From contig WYBC01000028.1 in the NCBI GenBank assembly GCA_011526085.1, forward strand, positions 1 to 43,553: a stretch of DNA of 43,553 nt, written 5' to 3'. The position numbers and the translations under genes are program-made. Origin of the DNA: Lysobacter sp. (GTDB lineage Bacteria; Pseudomonadota; Gammaproteobacteria; Xanthomonadales; Xanthomonadaceae). The notes beneath the pieces were generated by a model, which saw nothing but the letters and a program-made list of their open reading frames with translations, did no database searches and was not told the DNA's origin. Positions 22,173-29,965 of the stretch are shown one piece after another (the stretch's first letter is position 1; the number at the start of each line of letters is the position of its first letter).

Positions 22173-22293
22173 AGGCCGTAAGGCGCATACCCAACTCTCG
22201 TAGGGCGCATAAGCGCAGCGTCATGCGCCAGCCTTTCTCGTCCCTCATGGCGCATGACGCCTTCGGCTTATGCGCCCTACCGGCTTCGCGACA
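22171..22293. repeat. 26-bp unit plus GTAG-headed REPIN (copy B of the 123-bp direct repeat)
   Basis: This is an almost exact copy of 20843-20965, beginning in the stop codon of island gene 4. The 26-bp unit is at 22172-22197 and the inverted pair at 22200-22280. The few differences lie in the centre (CGTCCCT instead of CGGCCGT) and just after the 26-bp unit. The two direct copies bracket island genes 3 and 4. Confidence 0.88.
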
Positions 22294-22316
22294 GTTCGTC
22301 TTTGAGTCAATCGAAA

Positions 22317-22372
22317 GCAGGCCCCTCGCCTGCGGCTCGGGATGACAAGGCTGTAAGGCGAATATCCAACTC
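22317..22372. repeat. Reverse GTCATCCCGA element joined to a fourth 26-bp unit
   Basis: 22317-22346, read on the minus strand, begins GTCATCCCGAGCCGCAGGC and is related to the forward element at 19486. Directly attached is a diverged 26-bp unit (22347-22372; AAGGCTGTAAGGCGAATA then TCCAACTC). This copy is not beside a stop codon; it precedes island gene 5. Confidence 0.65.
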
Positions 22373-22399
22373 ATGCAGGATGCATCAGGCCCTCAAACC

Positions 22400-23332
22400 A
22401 TGACATTCATTCATTCCATATCAAAGCCAGTCGCAGTGACTCTCGCCTCTGCACTGGCAATTCTCGCGACTCCTTTTGCGTCAGGGCAAACCGTTGCAAG
22501 CGCAAAGGCCGACATTCTGTCAACCTACGATTTCGAGCCATCAAGCATGAGCTACGACGATCAGGCGCGACGAGCACCGTCACTGAGCGCATTATGGGAT
22601 CGGTCCCGTAAATCTGCAGAAATCTACGCCGCGGCCCTGCGAGAAGAGCTTTCCGCTCCAAACAATCGAGAACAGTTGTATTGCGACGGTGGAATGCTCC
22701 TACTCGACATGTCCAAGACTCCGGAGGATCTGGCGCTTGGCACCGCTTCGTTGCGGAAGTGCTCCCTCGCGGAGATACAACACACTCCCTACTTTTACAC
22801 ACTCCATCGGCTGGCAAGCCGCGGAGTCGACACGTTCGGCCTGCAAGAACGTATTCTTGAAAAACCCAATTACTCCGTCTTCATTGTTGAACATGCTCTG
22901 ACCCTTGGGCAGGACTATGCGTTTTTGTATCCTCTACTGGTTCAAGACGAGACGATCTATGTGCCGAAGCTGTTGTCTCGCCTCGCAACGGAAGAGGATC
23001 CGGTGGCCCAAAAATCACTTGTTCTTGCACTTTGGTACGCTGCAACCCCAGAATCGGAGGATGCACTCCGCAAGCTTGTGTCCGACCCCAGGACGTCTTC
23101 ACTTGCTGCCGGACACGCCCGAACATTGCTCGACTCGTTGAATCAGGTACGGGTCTGGAAGCGTAACGAGGCAGATCTGAAGGAGCTGCTCTCCTCGGTG
23201 GACGCAAGTTCATCAATGAAGGTTTCCGAACTTAGGGCCAAGCGTCGGGAGCGAATGCGCTCAGTCAGCGATGAGGCACTTTACGACCTTGACGCGTACA
23301 CAGCGCTGATCTACCGGGCACGTGGAAATTGA
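22400..23332 (+). CDS. Orphan exported protein, island gene 5 (310 aa)
   Basis: A typical signal peptide (MTFIHSISKPVAVTLASALA, then ILATPFASG-Q) suggests periplasmic export. The mature part is helical throughout, with segments such as DALRKLVSDPRTSSLAAGHARTLL and KSLVLALWYAATPESEDA that look like degenerate HEAT-type repeats. Two cysteines (QLYCDGG and LRKCSLAE) may form a disulphide. An upstream in-frame ATG at 22373 would add nine residues and blur the signal peptide, so 22400 is preferred; no clear ribosome binding site is seen. No family is recognised with confidence. A perfect 11-bp hairpin follows the stop. Confidence 0.78.
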   Translation: MTFIHSISKPVAVTLASALAILATPFASGQTVASAKADILSTYDFEPSSMSYDDQARRAPSLSALWDRSRKSAEIYAAALREELSAPNNREQLYCDGGMLLLDMSKTPEDLALGTASLRKCSLAEIQHTPYFYTLHRLASRGVDTFGLQERILEKPNYSVFIVEHALTLGQDYAFLYPLLVQDETIYVPKLLSRLATEEDPVAQKSLVLALWYAATPESEDALRKLVSDPRTSSLAAGHARTLLDSLNQVRVWKRNEADLKELLSSVDASSSMKVSELRAKRRERMRSVSDEALYDLDAYTALIYRARGN

Positions 23333-23334
23333 AC

Positions 23335-23373
23335 GGCGCACCGATCATTGCCGCGTGAGCCCATCGGTGCGCC
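23335..23373 (+). other. Stem-loop after island gene 5
   Basis: GGCGCACCGAT (23335-23345) pairs perfectly with ATCGGTGCGCC (23363-23373) around a 17-base loop, two bases after the stop codon. There is no T run, so it is a poor intrinsic terminator. It could be half of an older mobile element. Confidence 0.65.
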
Positions 23374-23378
23374 AGCTC

Positions 23379-23446
23379 GTAGGCTGGGTCATCGACCCAG
23401 CAGCCCTCGGTGTCGGTAAGTGCTGGGTGCAGAGCACCCAGCCTAC
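23379..23446. repeat. 68-bp GTAGGCTGGGT double-hairpin element, copy 2
   Basis: Near-identical to 20971-21038, including the flanking GAACT and CGG on the right. It is followed by CGTCATTCAGTCGTTAGGC (to 23479), which resembles the right end of an integron attC site, and then by island gene 6. Confidence 0.85.
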
Positions 23447-23506
23447 GAACTGCGGGGCGGCGTCATTCAGTCGTTAGGCATCATGTCACTTTCACAAGGA
23501 GCTCTG

Positions 23507-23791
23507 ATGGCCAGCAATTTGATGTACCAGTGCGAACGCCGAACTCAGTACAAGGTTGATGGTCAGTACGACTGGCGATGGAAAGAAGTTCCTGTCTCCG
23601 AGGCAATCGGCTCAGACGGAAATAACATACGTTGCGTGCATTGCCATGGTGCAGTTCGCATTCATCAACAGCAGGTGCCGCACGGACCCCAAGATCACGT
23701 CGAGCACCTGTCCCGCCACGATTCTGAAAACTGCAGGGGTGGTCATTATTTCAAAGGTGAACACCGCCTCTCTACCCAACCTGTTGAGTAG
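23507..23791 (+). CDS. Orphan small Cys/His-rich protein, island gene 6 (94 aa)
   Basis: AGGAG six bases before the ATG at 23507 fixes the start (an in-frame ATG at 23483 is less likely). The protein has Cys9, Cys43, Cys46 and Cys76 and many histidines: RCVHCHGAVRIHQQQVPHGP, then DHVEHLSRHDSENCRGGHYF. The CVHC pair with C9 and C76 could bind zinc. No signal peptide or membrane segment is seen, so it is probably cytoplasmic. Similar small proteins of unknown function seem familiar from other proteobacteria, but I cannot name the family. The stop is followed after four bases by another 26-bp unit. Confidence 0.75.
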   Translation: MASNLMYQCERRTQYKVDGQYDWRWKEVPVSEAIGSDGNNIRCVHCHGAVRIHQQQVPHGPQDHVEHLSRHDSENCRGGHYFKGEHRLSTQPVE

Positions 23792-23795
23792 GCGC

Positions 23796-23821
23796 AAGGC
23801 CGTAAGGCCCTCATCCAACTC
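23796..23821. repeat. Fifth 26-bp unit
   Basis: A diverged copy (AAGGCCGTAAGGCCCTCA then TCCAACTC), four bases after the stop of island gene 6. With the units at 20844, 21643 and 22172 it makes four of five copies lying zero to four bases behind a stop codon. Confidence 0.7.
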
Positions 23822-23842
23822 CTGCGAAGTACATAAGATCTC

Positions 23843-23950
23843 GTAGGGCGGGCTCAAGCCCGCCGAACGGGAAAGCGACCTGCCATCAAGCGCCACTCGG
23901 GCCACAGGTCGGTGGCGGCTTCGATCATGGCGGGCTTGAGCCCGCCCTAC
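23843..23950. repeat. GTAGGGCGGGCT inverted pair (REPIN)
   Basis: GTAGGGCGGGCTCAAGCCCGCC at the left and its complement at the right (ending in CGCCCTAC at 23950) flank 60-odd bases. Each arm folds on itself (GGCGGGCT/AGCCCGCC). It separates the island from folE and may also terminate folE transcription, since it lies just after the folE stop. Confidence 0.85.
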
Positions 23951-23954
23951 GCGC

Positions 23955-24602
23955 TCACCGCGCGCCGCGCACCCGGATGAGTTCGAGGAATTCGGAACGG
24001 GTGCGGGCGTCGTCGCGGAAGCCGCCGAGCATTTTCGAGGTGACCATGCTGACGCCGCGCTTGTGGATGCCGCGGGTCGTCATGCATTCGTGCGCGGCTT
24101 CGATCACCACGCCGACGCCGCGCGGGTGCAGGGTGTCTTCGATGCAGCGGGCGATCTGCGCGGTCATCTTTTCCTGCACCTGGAAACGACGGGCGTAGGT
24201 CTCGACGACGCGGGCGAGTTTGCTGATGCCGACGACGCGGCCGTTCGGCAGGTAACCGACATGCGCCTTGCCGATGATCGGGGCCATGTGGTGTTCGCAG
24301 TGGCTTTCGAATTCGATGTCGCGCAGCACGACCATCTCGTCGTAGCCCTCGACTTCCTCGAAGGTGCGCTTGAGGTATTCCTCGGGATCGACGGCGTAGC
24401 CGCTGAACCAGTCGGTGTAGGCCTTGGCGACCCGCTTCGGGGTATCGATGAGGCCTTCGCGGGTCGGATCGTCGCCGGCCCAGCGCAGCAGCACGCGGAC
24501 CGCGTCCTCGGCTTGGCTGCGGGTCACGCCGTGGCGCGCGTCACCGGTCGGTGCCGCATCGGAGGCGGTGGAAGGGGCGTCGTCGTGATCGGCGGAACAC
24601 AT
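23955..24602 (-). CDS. folE: GTP cyclohydrolase I (215 aa)
   Basis: It converts GTP to 7,8-dihydroneopterin triphosphate, the first step of folate (and pterin) synthesis. The zinc and catalytic residues are present: [10 protein letters not shown] supplies a Cys and His, and [13 protein letters not shown] the second Cys. Other family motifs are [38 protein letters not shown] and [13 protein letters not shown]. An acidic, Ala/Thr-rich stretch of about 25 residues precedes the core. It is the last gene read leftwards in the recC-recB-recD direction, 63 bases after recD, with a stem-loop in between. Confidence 0.97.
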   Translation of the reverse strand: MCSADHDDAPSTASDAAPTGDARHGVTRSQAEDAVRVLLRWAGDDPTREGLIDTPKRVAKAYTDWFSGYAVDPEEYLKRTFEEVEGYDEMVVLRDIEFESHCEHHMAPIIGKAHVGYLPNGRVVGISKLARVVETYARRFQVQEKMTAQIARCIEDTLHPRGVGVVIEAAHECMTTRGIHKRGVSMVTSKMLGGFRDDARTRSEFLELIRVRGAR

Positions 24603-24635
24603 GGGCGGGGTCTCCGGCTGAAGGCGGGCATGTTA

Positions 24636-24661
24636 GCGCGGTCGGCGATGGCCGACCGCGC
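24636..24661 (-). other. Stem-loop between recD and folE
   Basis: A perfect 11-bp stem, GCGCGGTCGGC (24636-24646) with 24651-24661, has a GATG loop. No T run follows on the minus strand, so it may only weakly terminate or may stabilise the recD end of the transcript. Confidence 0.65.
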
Positions 24662-24665
24662 GAGT

Positions 24666-26591
24666 CTACGAACCGAACCGTCCCGCGGATGCAGGCGAGA
24701 GCGCACGCAATCGAGCGTCGAGCCCGGAATCGCGCCAGGTGCGGCGTTCGAGCGCCCGTTCCAGGGCTTCGGGCGCGGCCCAGAGCACCACGCGGCGGCG
24801 GGCGCGGGTGAGCGCGGTGTACAGCAGTTCGCGCGAGAGCACCCGGGCGTCGGCATCCGGCAGCACCAGCAGCACGCGGTCGAACTCCGAGCCCTGCGCC
24901 TTGTGCACGGTGCTGGCGTAGGCCGAGGCGTGCATGGGCAGTTGCGCCGGTCGCCACGCGCGGAGGCCCTGCGCGGTGTCGAACCAGACCGCGGCATCGC
25001 CCTGCGCGCCGCGCCAGACCACGCCGAGATCGCCGTTGTAGAGGCCGTGGCGTTCGCTGTTGGCGCCGATGGCGATCAGGCGGCCGTGGAAATACGGCAC
25101 GCGCGCGCCGAGCTCGGCCGCGCACCACGCGTTCCAGTGTTCGGCGCCGAACGGGCCACGGCGCAGCGCGGTAAGCAGGCGCAGCGACGAGGCGCGCTGC
25201 AGCGCCTGCGCGGGATCGTCGGCGTCACGCACGGCCTCGAACGCGGGCAGCGCTTCGCGACGCACCACCTCGGCCAGCGGCGTCGCATCGCCGCGATGCC
25301 AGGCCAGCGAGTCGCCGCCATCGCGCAGCCGGGCCATGACCGCGTCGCGATCGTCGCGCTGCAGCGCGTCGGCCAAGGCCTGCAGCGTCGCGGCATCGGC
25401 CTGGCGCCAGCCGCGCAGCAGATGCACGCGCGCACCGGCGAGCGGAGCGTCGTCGTCCGGAGCGTCGTCGCGCGCGGGCACGGGCGTGTCGAGCCAGACC
25501 GACACCGCCTGCGCATCCGCGGGCGGCAGCGCGAGACCGTCGCCGCTGGCGGCGCAGAGGCCGCCGAGCACGTCGCCCGCCTCCACCGCCGGCAACTGAT
25601 CCGGATCGCCGAGCAGCACCAGCGTCGCGGTCTCCGGCACCGCGGCGACGAGTTTCGCCATCAGCGGCAGATCGACCATCGAGGCTTCGTCGACGACGAC
25701 CAGATCGAACGGTAGCGGATGGCGCGCGTCGTGACGGAACGACACCCGCCCCGGCTGCGTGCCGAGCAGGCGATGCAGGGTGCGCGCCTGTCGCGGCATG
25801 GCGTCGGCGATGTCGGCATCGAGACGACCGGCGGCGAGATCGGCGCGGATCACGCCATCGATCGCTTCGCCCAGCCGCGCCGCGGCGCGGCCGGTGGGCG
25901 CGGCCAGCGCGATTCGCGGCGGCTGCGCGCCGCGCGATCGCGCGGCCATCCATTGCAGAGCCAGCAGCCGCGCCACGGTGGTGGTCTTGCCGGTGCCGGG
26001 GCCGCCGGTGATCAGCAGCAGGCGACGACGCAGCGCCATCGCCGCGGCCAGCGCCTGGCGGTCGATGTCGCCGTGCGGGGCGGCAGCGTCGCGCGGGAAC
26101 AGACGACGCAGCGCGGATGAGAGCGCGGCCGTATCGTCGTCGCCGGTGACGATCCGCGCGCGTCGATGCAGCGATTCGGCCAGAGCCTGCTCGTAACGCG
26201 CGTAGCGCCGCAGCGCGATGCGTCCGTGCGCGAACGCGAGCAGCGCGCCCGCATCGCCCGCGTTCTCCGCGTGCGCGACGCAGGCGCTGGCGACGAGCGC
26301 GGCGGCCCAGTCGCCGGCGTCCGGCAGCTGCGCGCTGGTGCCCAGCGCATCCAGCAGCCGGTCCGCATCGTTCAGCGCGAAACTGCTGTGTCCCAGCGCG
26401 ACCGCGCGCATCGCCAGTGCGCCGGCCAACGCAACGGTGGCCGGCGCGCGCAGGCGATCGCGCAGCAGCGCGGCGAAGTCGACATCGATCCCGCGCAGCG
26501 CGCCTTCGGCGTGCAGACGCAGCAGCGCACGCGCGGAGATGGTATCGGCATGCGTCGCGTCGGGATGGGTCGCAGGCAGGCTGCCGCTCAT
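24666..26591 (-). CDS. recD: RecBCD exonuclease V, RecD subunit (641 aa)
   Basis: This is the 5'-3' helicase subunit of RecBCD. The Walker A motif GGPGTGKTTTVARLL lies near residue 195, followed by APTGRAAARL. The Walker B-type motif VVVDEASMVDLPLM lies near 300 and LLGDPDQLPAVE near 325. The C-terminal STVHKAQGSEFDRVLL and YTALTRARRRV are superfamily 1B motifs V and VI. The ATG (26589-26591) overlaps the recB stop by ATGA, so the start is well fixed; the frame continues upstream only inside recB. The length is normal for RecD of this group. Confidence 0.96.
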   Translation of the reverse strand: MSGSLPATHPDATHADTISARALLRLHAEGALRGIDVDFAALLRDRLRAPATVALAGALAMRAVALGHSSFALNDADRLLDALGTSAQLPDAGDWAAALVASACVAHAENAGDAGALLAFAHGRIALRRYARYEQALAESLHRRARIVTGDDDTAALSSALRRLFPRDAAAPHGDIDRQALAAAMALRRRLLLITGGPGTGKTTTVARLLALQWMAARSRGAQPPRIALAAPTGRAAARLGEAIDGVIRADLAAGRLDADIADAMPRQARTLHRLLGTQPGRVSFRHDARHPLPFDLVVVDEASMVDLPLMAKLVAAVPETATLVLLGDPDQLPAVEAGDVLGGLCAASGDGLALPPADAQAVSVWLDTPVPARDDAPDDDAPLAGARVHLLRGWRQADAATLQALADALQRDDRDAVMARLRDGGDSLAWHRGDATPLAEVVRREALPAFEAVRDADDPAQALQRASSLRLLTALRRGPFGAEHWNAWCAAELGARVPYFHGRLIAIGANSERHGLYNGDLGVVWRGAQGDAAVWFDTAQGLRAWRPAQLPMHASAYASTVHKAQGSEFDRVLLVLPDADARVLSRELLYTALTRARRRVVLWAAPEALERALERRTWRDSGLDARLRALSPASAGRFGS

Positions 26592-29500
26592 CGCCGGTCC
26601 TCCGTCGCGCCGTCGAACAGCGCATCCAGCGCCGACAGCAGCGCCGGCGACACCGGATCGACATGCACGCCGCTGCGCGAAGCGCCGGCATCGACTCCCT
26701 CGTCTTCGCGCAGATCGATCCCTCTCAAAAACAGATAGACCGCGCCGCCAAGATCGCGCGCATCGTCGTAGTCGGCACCACGCCGCAGCTTCAGCCAGCG
26801 ACGCAGCGCGACCAGATAGATCAGGTACTGCAGATCGTAATCCTGGTGACGGATCGCGCGGCGCAGGCTGTCCGGGTCGTAGCCGGGCAGGCGATTGGTC
26901 TTGTAGTCGAGCACGTAGTGGCGGCCGGCGGCGTCGCGGTACACCAGATCGATGAAGCCGTGCATCAGACCGTCCAGCGTCGCCTGCGCGGGTTTGCGCG
27001 CGCGCGGGTAGCCGTGCGCGTCCAGCAGCGCGTACACCGCGTCGATGCGCGTCGGCCGCAACCGGAAATGGAAGGCCATCTCGCGGACCTGCATCGACGC
27101 GGCCAGCGTGCACAGGCGCACGTCGCCGGGCAGCCGCACGTTCAGCGCGCGCGACACCAGCCGCGCGGTCTGCGCCAGATGCGCGGGCGTGGCCGCCAGG
27201 CCCTGGCGCAGCAGCGCGCGTTCCAGCGGTTCGCGCTGGCTGTCGGGCCAGCGGTCGTCGAGCAGCGTCGCCTGCGCGTCGGCATCGCGACGCCACGCGC
27301 CGGCGTCGGCGGTCTCCAGCACCGCGTGCACCGCGTTGCCGAACGCGGTGCCGCCGAGGCTCGCGGCCTCGACCTCGTCGTCGGCGATCGCGATCGATTC
27401 GTCCTCCGCGCCGCGCATCGGTTCGACGTCGTCATTGTGCGCGTGCAGCGACGAAAAACTGTGCAGGCGCGCGTCGTTGTTGAAGCGGCGCCGCGCTTCG
27501 CGCACCGGCGGCGAGACTGCGGGTGCCGCGCCGCGATGTGCGACTTCGGCGACCGCGCGCGCGATGACCGCCGGCAACGCGGCGATATCGACATCGCGTA
27601 CCGCGATGCCGGGGTCCCGTGCCACCAGCGCGTCGAGGCGCGCGCGCATGCCCGCGGCGTCCAGCGTGTCGGCCTTGCGGCCCATCCGCGCGCCGTCGTG
27701 CAGCAGCCAGTGCAGCGCGGTGTCCTCGGTGCTGCCGTTGCGGCTCCACACGGCGTGGATCGCGTATTTGGCGCGGGTCAGCGCGACGTAGAGCAGACGC
27801 TGCGCTTCGGCATCGTCCTCGTCGTCGGCGAGTTTCTTCGCATCGATGTCGGACGATGACGGCAAGGCCTTCGCCACCCACGCGCGCGCGGGACCCACGG
27901 CATCGAGATGGAAGTCGTGGATCCGCAGCGACGACGGCGGCGGCTCGCTCGACCGCGCCACGAACGGCAGCACCACCACCGCGTATTCCAGGCCCTTGGC
28001 CTTGTGCATCGTGGTGATCTGGATCAGGCCCGCGTCGGCCTCCAGCCGCAATTGCCGGCTGTCGTTCTCGCGGGTGCTGGCGTCGGCCTGCGCGGCGAAC
28101 CAGCGCAGCAGTTCGGCCGGGCCGTGATGCTGCGGCGCTTCGGCCTGCAGCAGTTCCAGCAGATGCAGCAGATCGGTGAGCCGGCGCGCGCCGCCGATCT
28201 CGCCCAGCCAGCGCGGCGCCGCCTGTCGCGCGAACGGCAGCAGCGCCGGCAGCGGGCCGCGGCTGCGCCAGAGCGCGGCGGCGCGGTCGAAGTCGTCGAT
28301 GGTCCGCGCCGAGCGCTGCGGATCGAGATCGAAGGTTTCGATCGCCGCGGCGTCGAAGCCCAGCAGCGGCGTCGCCAGCGCGGCACGGAACAGTCCCGGG
28401 TTGCCGGGTTCGGCCAGCGCGCGCAGCACGGTCTGCAGCATGCCGGCGGCCTCGCTGTCGAACACGCCGTCCTTGCTGAGCAGCGCCGCCGGCAGGCCGG
28501 CGACCGCCAACGCGCGATGCATCCGCAGCGCCTCGTCGTTGCTGCGCGTCAGCACCGCGATGTCGGACGGCCGCAGCGGTTCGCCGCGCAGCGTGGCGTG
28601 CGCGAGCAGATCGGCGATGGCGGCGACCGCGGTCGCGCACAGCAGCGGCAGTTCGTCTTCCTTGCCGCGGAAGCCCTTGTAGGCGTTCGACGAATGATGC
28701 TGAGTCTTGTCGGGCGCGGGCGGCGGCAGCCAGTGCAGGGTCAACGCCGGCACGTTCGCATCGTCGATGCGCAGATCGGCGTCGGCCGCGCCGCCCGCCG
28801 CGCGCAGCGGATGGAATTCGATGCGCGGATCGCGAAACGGCTGCGCGTGCGCGGTGAAGACGGTCTCCAGTGCCTGCAGCACCGCGGGCCGCGAACGATA
28901 GTTGGCATCGAGCGCGTACTCACCCGCCGCCCCGCCCGTGTCGGCCAGTCCGCGCACGCGGTCGCGGGCGCGCAGATAGGTCGCGAGATCGCCGCCGCGG
29001 AACCGGTAGATCGCCTGCTTGGGATCGCCGATCAGGCACAACAGTCGTTGTTCCGGATCGGCCGCATCGTGGATGCGGCTGAAGATGTCCCACTGCCGCG
29101 GATCTGTGTCCTGGAATTCGTCGATCAGCAGCAGCGGCCAGCGTTCGGCGAGCGCGGCGGCGAACGCCGGATCCTCGCTGGCGCGCCACACCGCTTCGAT
29201 CAACTGATCCTGGGTGCGCTCGCCGCGCAACTGCATCAGCGCCGCGAAGCGCGTCTGCGCCTCCGCGCGCAGCGCATGCAGCGCCGCGGCGGCCTCGGAT
29301 TCGTCCGCGTGCGGCAGCGTCGTGCGCGCGGGGTCGCAGAGTTTCGGCAGATCCTTCGCCAGCGCGGCAGGATGCGACCAGAGCTCGCGCAGCAGCGCGT
29401 ACTGCGCGGGATCGCCGTCATCGCCGGCGGCGCGACGCCACAGCTGCGCCGCGGCTTCGTCCCAGGCCTCGGGCGCGCCGTCGACCAGTTCGACATCGGC

Positions 29501-29965
29501 CAGCAGTCCGGCGCGAAACCCGAATTCGCGCAGCGCGCGCTGGCAGAAGCCGTGGATGGTGGCGATCAGCGCTTCGTCGAGCTGCGCCAGCGCCGCGCGC
29601 AGGCGGTCGCGGAGCGTGGCGGCGTCGACCTGCGCGCCGGCTTGCGCGAGCACGGCCTTCGCGGCATTCGCTTCGCTGTCGTCGTCGCGGGTCTGTGTAC
29701 CGTCCAGCACCTTCTGCGCCGCGAGCAGGCGCTGGCGCAGGCGTTTGCGCAGCTCCTGGGTGGCCGCGCGGGTGAAGGTGACCGCGAGCAGTTGCTGGAT
29801 CGGCACGCCGCGCTCCAGCAGCAGGCGCAGCAGCACCGTGACCAGCGTGAAGGTCTTGCCGGTGCCGGCGCTGGCTTCGATCAGGCGCAGGCCGTGCAAC
29901 GGCAGCGAAAGACCGAGATCGCCACTGTCGCCGACAGCTTGCGGACGAGGATCAGACGCGCTCAC
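26588..29965 (-). CDS. recB: RecBCD exonuclease V, RecB subunit (about 1125 aa)
   Basis: This is the 3'-5' helicase and nuclease of RecBCD. Walker A (EASAGTGKTFTL) lies at residues 30-41 and VTFTRAATQELR after it. Walker B (LLLIDEFQDTDPRQWD) lies near 285, LIGDPKQAIYRFRGGDL near 325 and TMHKAKGLEYAVVVLP near 660. The C-terminal nuclease domain has HGFIDLVYRD and YVLDYKTNRLPGY near 1020, so the catalytic Asp/Lys set is present. The best start is GTG at 29963-29965 (VSASDPRPQAV), which overlaps the recC stop as GTGA; longer starts lie inside recC. The order recC-recB-recD with 4-base overlaps shows a tightly coupled operon. Confidence 0.96.
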   Translation of the reverse strand: MSASDPRPQAVGDSGDLGLSLPLHGLRLIEASAGTGKTFTLVTVLLRLLLERGVPIQQLLAVTFTRAATQELRKRLRQRLLAAQKVLDGTQTRDDDSEANAAKAVLAQAGAQVDAATLRDRLRAALAQLDEALIATIHGFCQRALREFGFRAGLLADVELVDGAPEAWDEAAAQLWRRAAGDDGDPAQYALLRELWSHPAALAKDLPKLCDPARTTLPHADESEAAAALHALRAEAQTRFAALMQLRGERTQDQLIEAVWRASEDPAFAAALAERWPLLLIDEFQDTDPRQWDIFSRIHDAADPEQRLLCLIGDPKQAIYRFRGGDLATYLRARDRVRGLADTGGAAGEYALDANYRSRPAVLQALETVFTAHAQPFRDPRIEFHPLRAAGGAADADLRIDDANVPALTLHWLPPPAPDKTQHHSSNAYKGFRGKEDELPLLCATAVAAIADLLAHATLRGEPLRPSDIAVLTRSNDEALRMHRALAVAGLPAALLSKDGVFDSEAAGMLQTVLRALAEPGNPGLFRAALATPLLGFDAAAIETFDLDPQRSARTIDDFDRAAALWRSRGPLPALLPFARQAAPRWLGEIGGARRLTDLLHLLELLQAEAPQHHGPAELLRWFAAQADASTRENDSRQLRLEADAGLIQITTMHKAKGLEYAVVVLPFVARSSEPPPSSLRIHDFHLDAVGPARAWVAKALPSSSDIDAKKLADDEDDAEAQRLLYVALTRAKYAIHAVWSRNGSTEDTALHWLLHDGARMGRKADTLDAAGMRARLDALVARDPGIAVRDVDIAALPAVIARAVAEVAHRGAAPAVSPPVREARRRFNNDARLHSFSSLHAHNDDVEPMRGAEDESIAIADDEVEAASLGGTAFGNAVHAVLETADAGAWRRDADAQATLLDDRWPDSQREPLERALLRQGLAATPAHLAQTARLVSRALNVRLPGDVRLCTLAASMQVREMAFHFRLRPTRIDAVYALLDAHGYPRARKPAQATLDGLMHGFIDLVYRDAAGRHYVLDYKTNRLPGYDPDSLRRAIRHQDYDLQYLIYLVALRRWLKLRRGADYDDARDLGGAVYLFLRGIDLREDEGVDAGASRSGVHVDPVSPALLSALDALFDGATEDRR

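Noticed and set aside
23556-23846. Alternative-phase frame over island gene 6
   Set aside because: Gene 6 has a strong ribosome binding site and a coherent Cys/His pattern; the alternative runs into the 26-bp repeat.
20843-23950. A CRISPR array formed by the repeats
   Set aside because: Repeats are palindromic pairs of differing lengths with genes between them, not regularly spaced short units, and there are no cas genes.
19420-23954. A classical integron cassette array
   Set aside because: No integrase gene and no complete attC with paired left and right half-sites; only right-half resemblance remains, so it is kept as a hypothesis in the findings.
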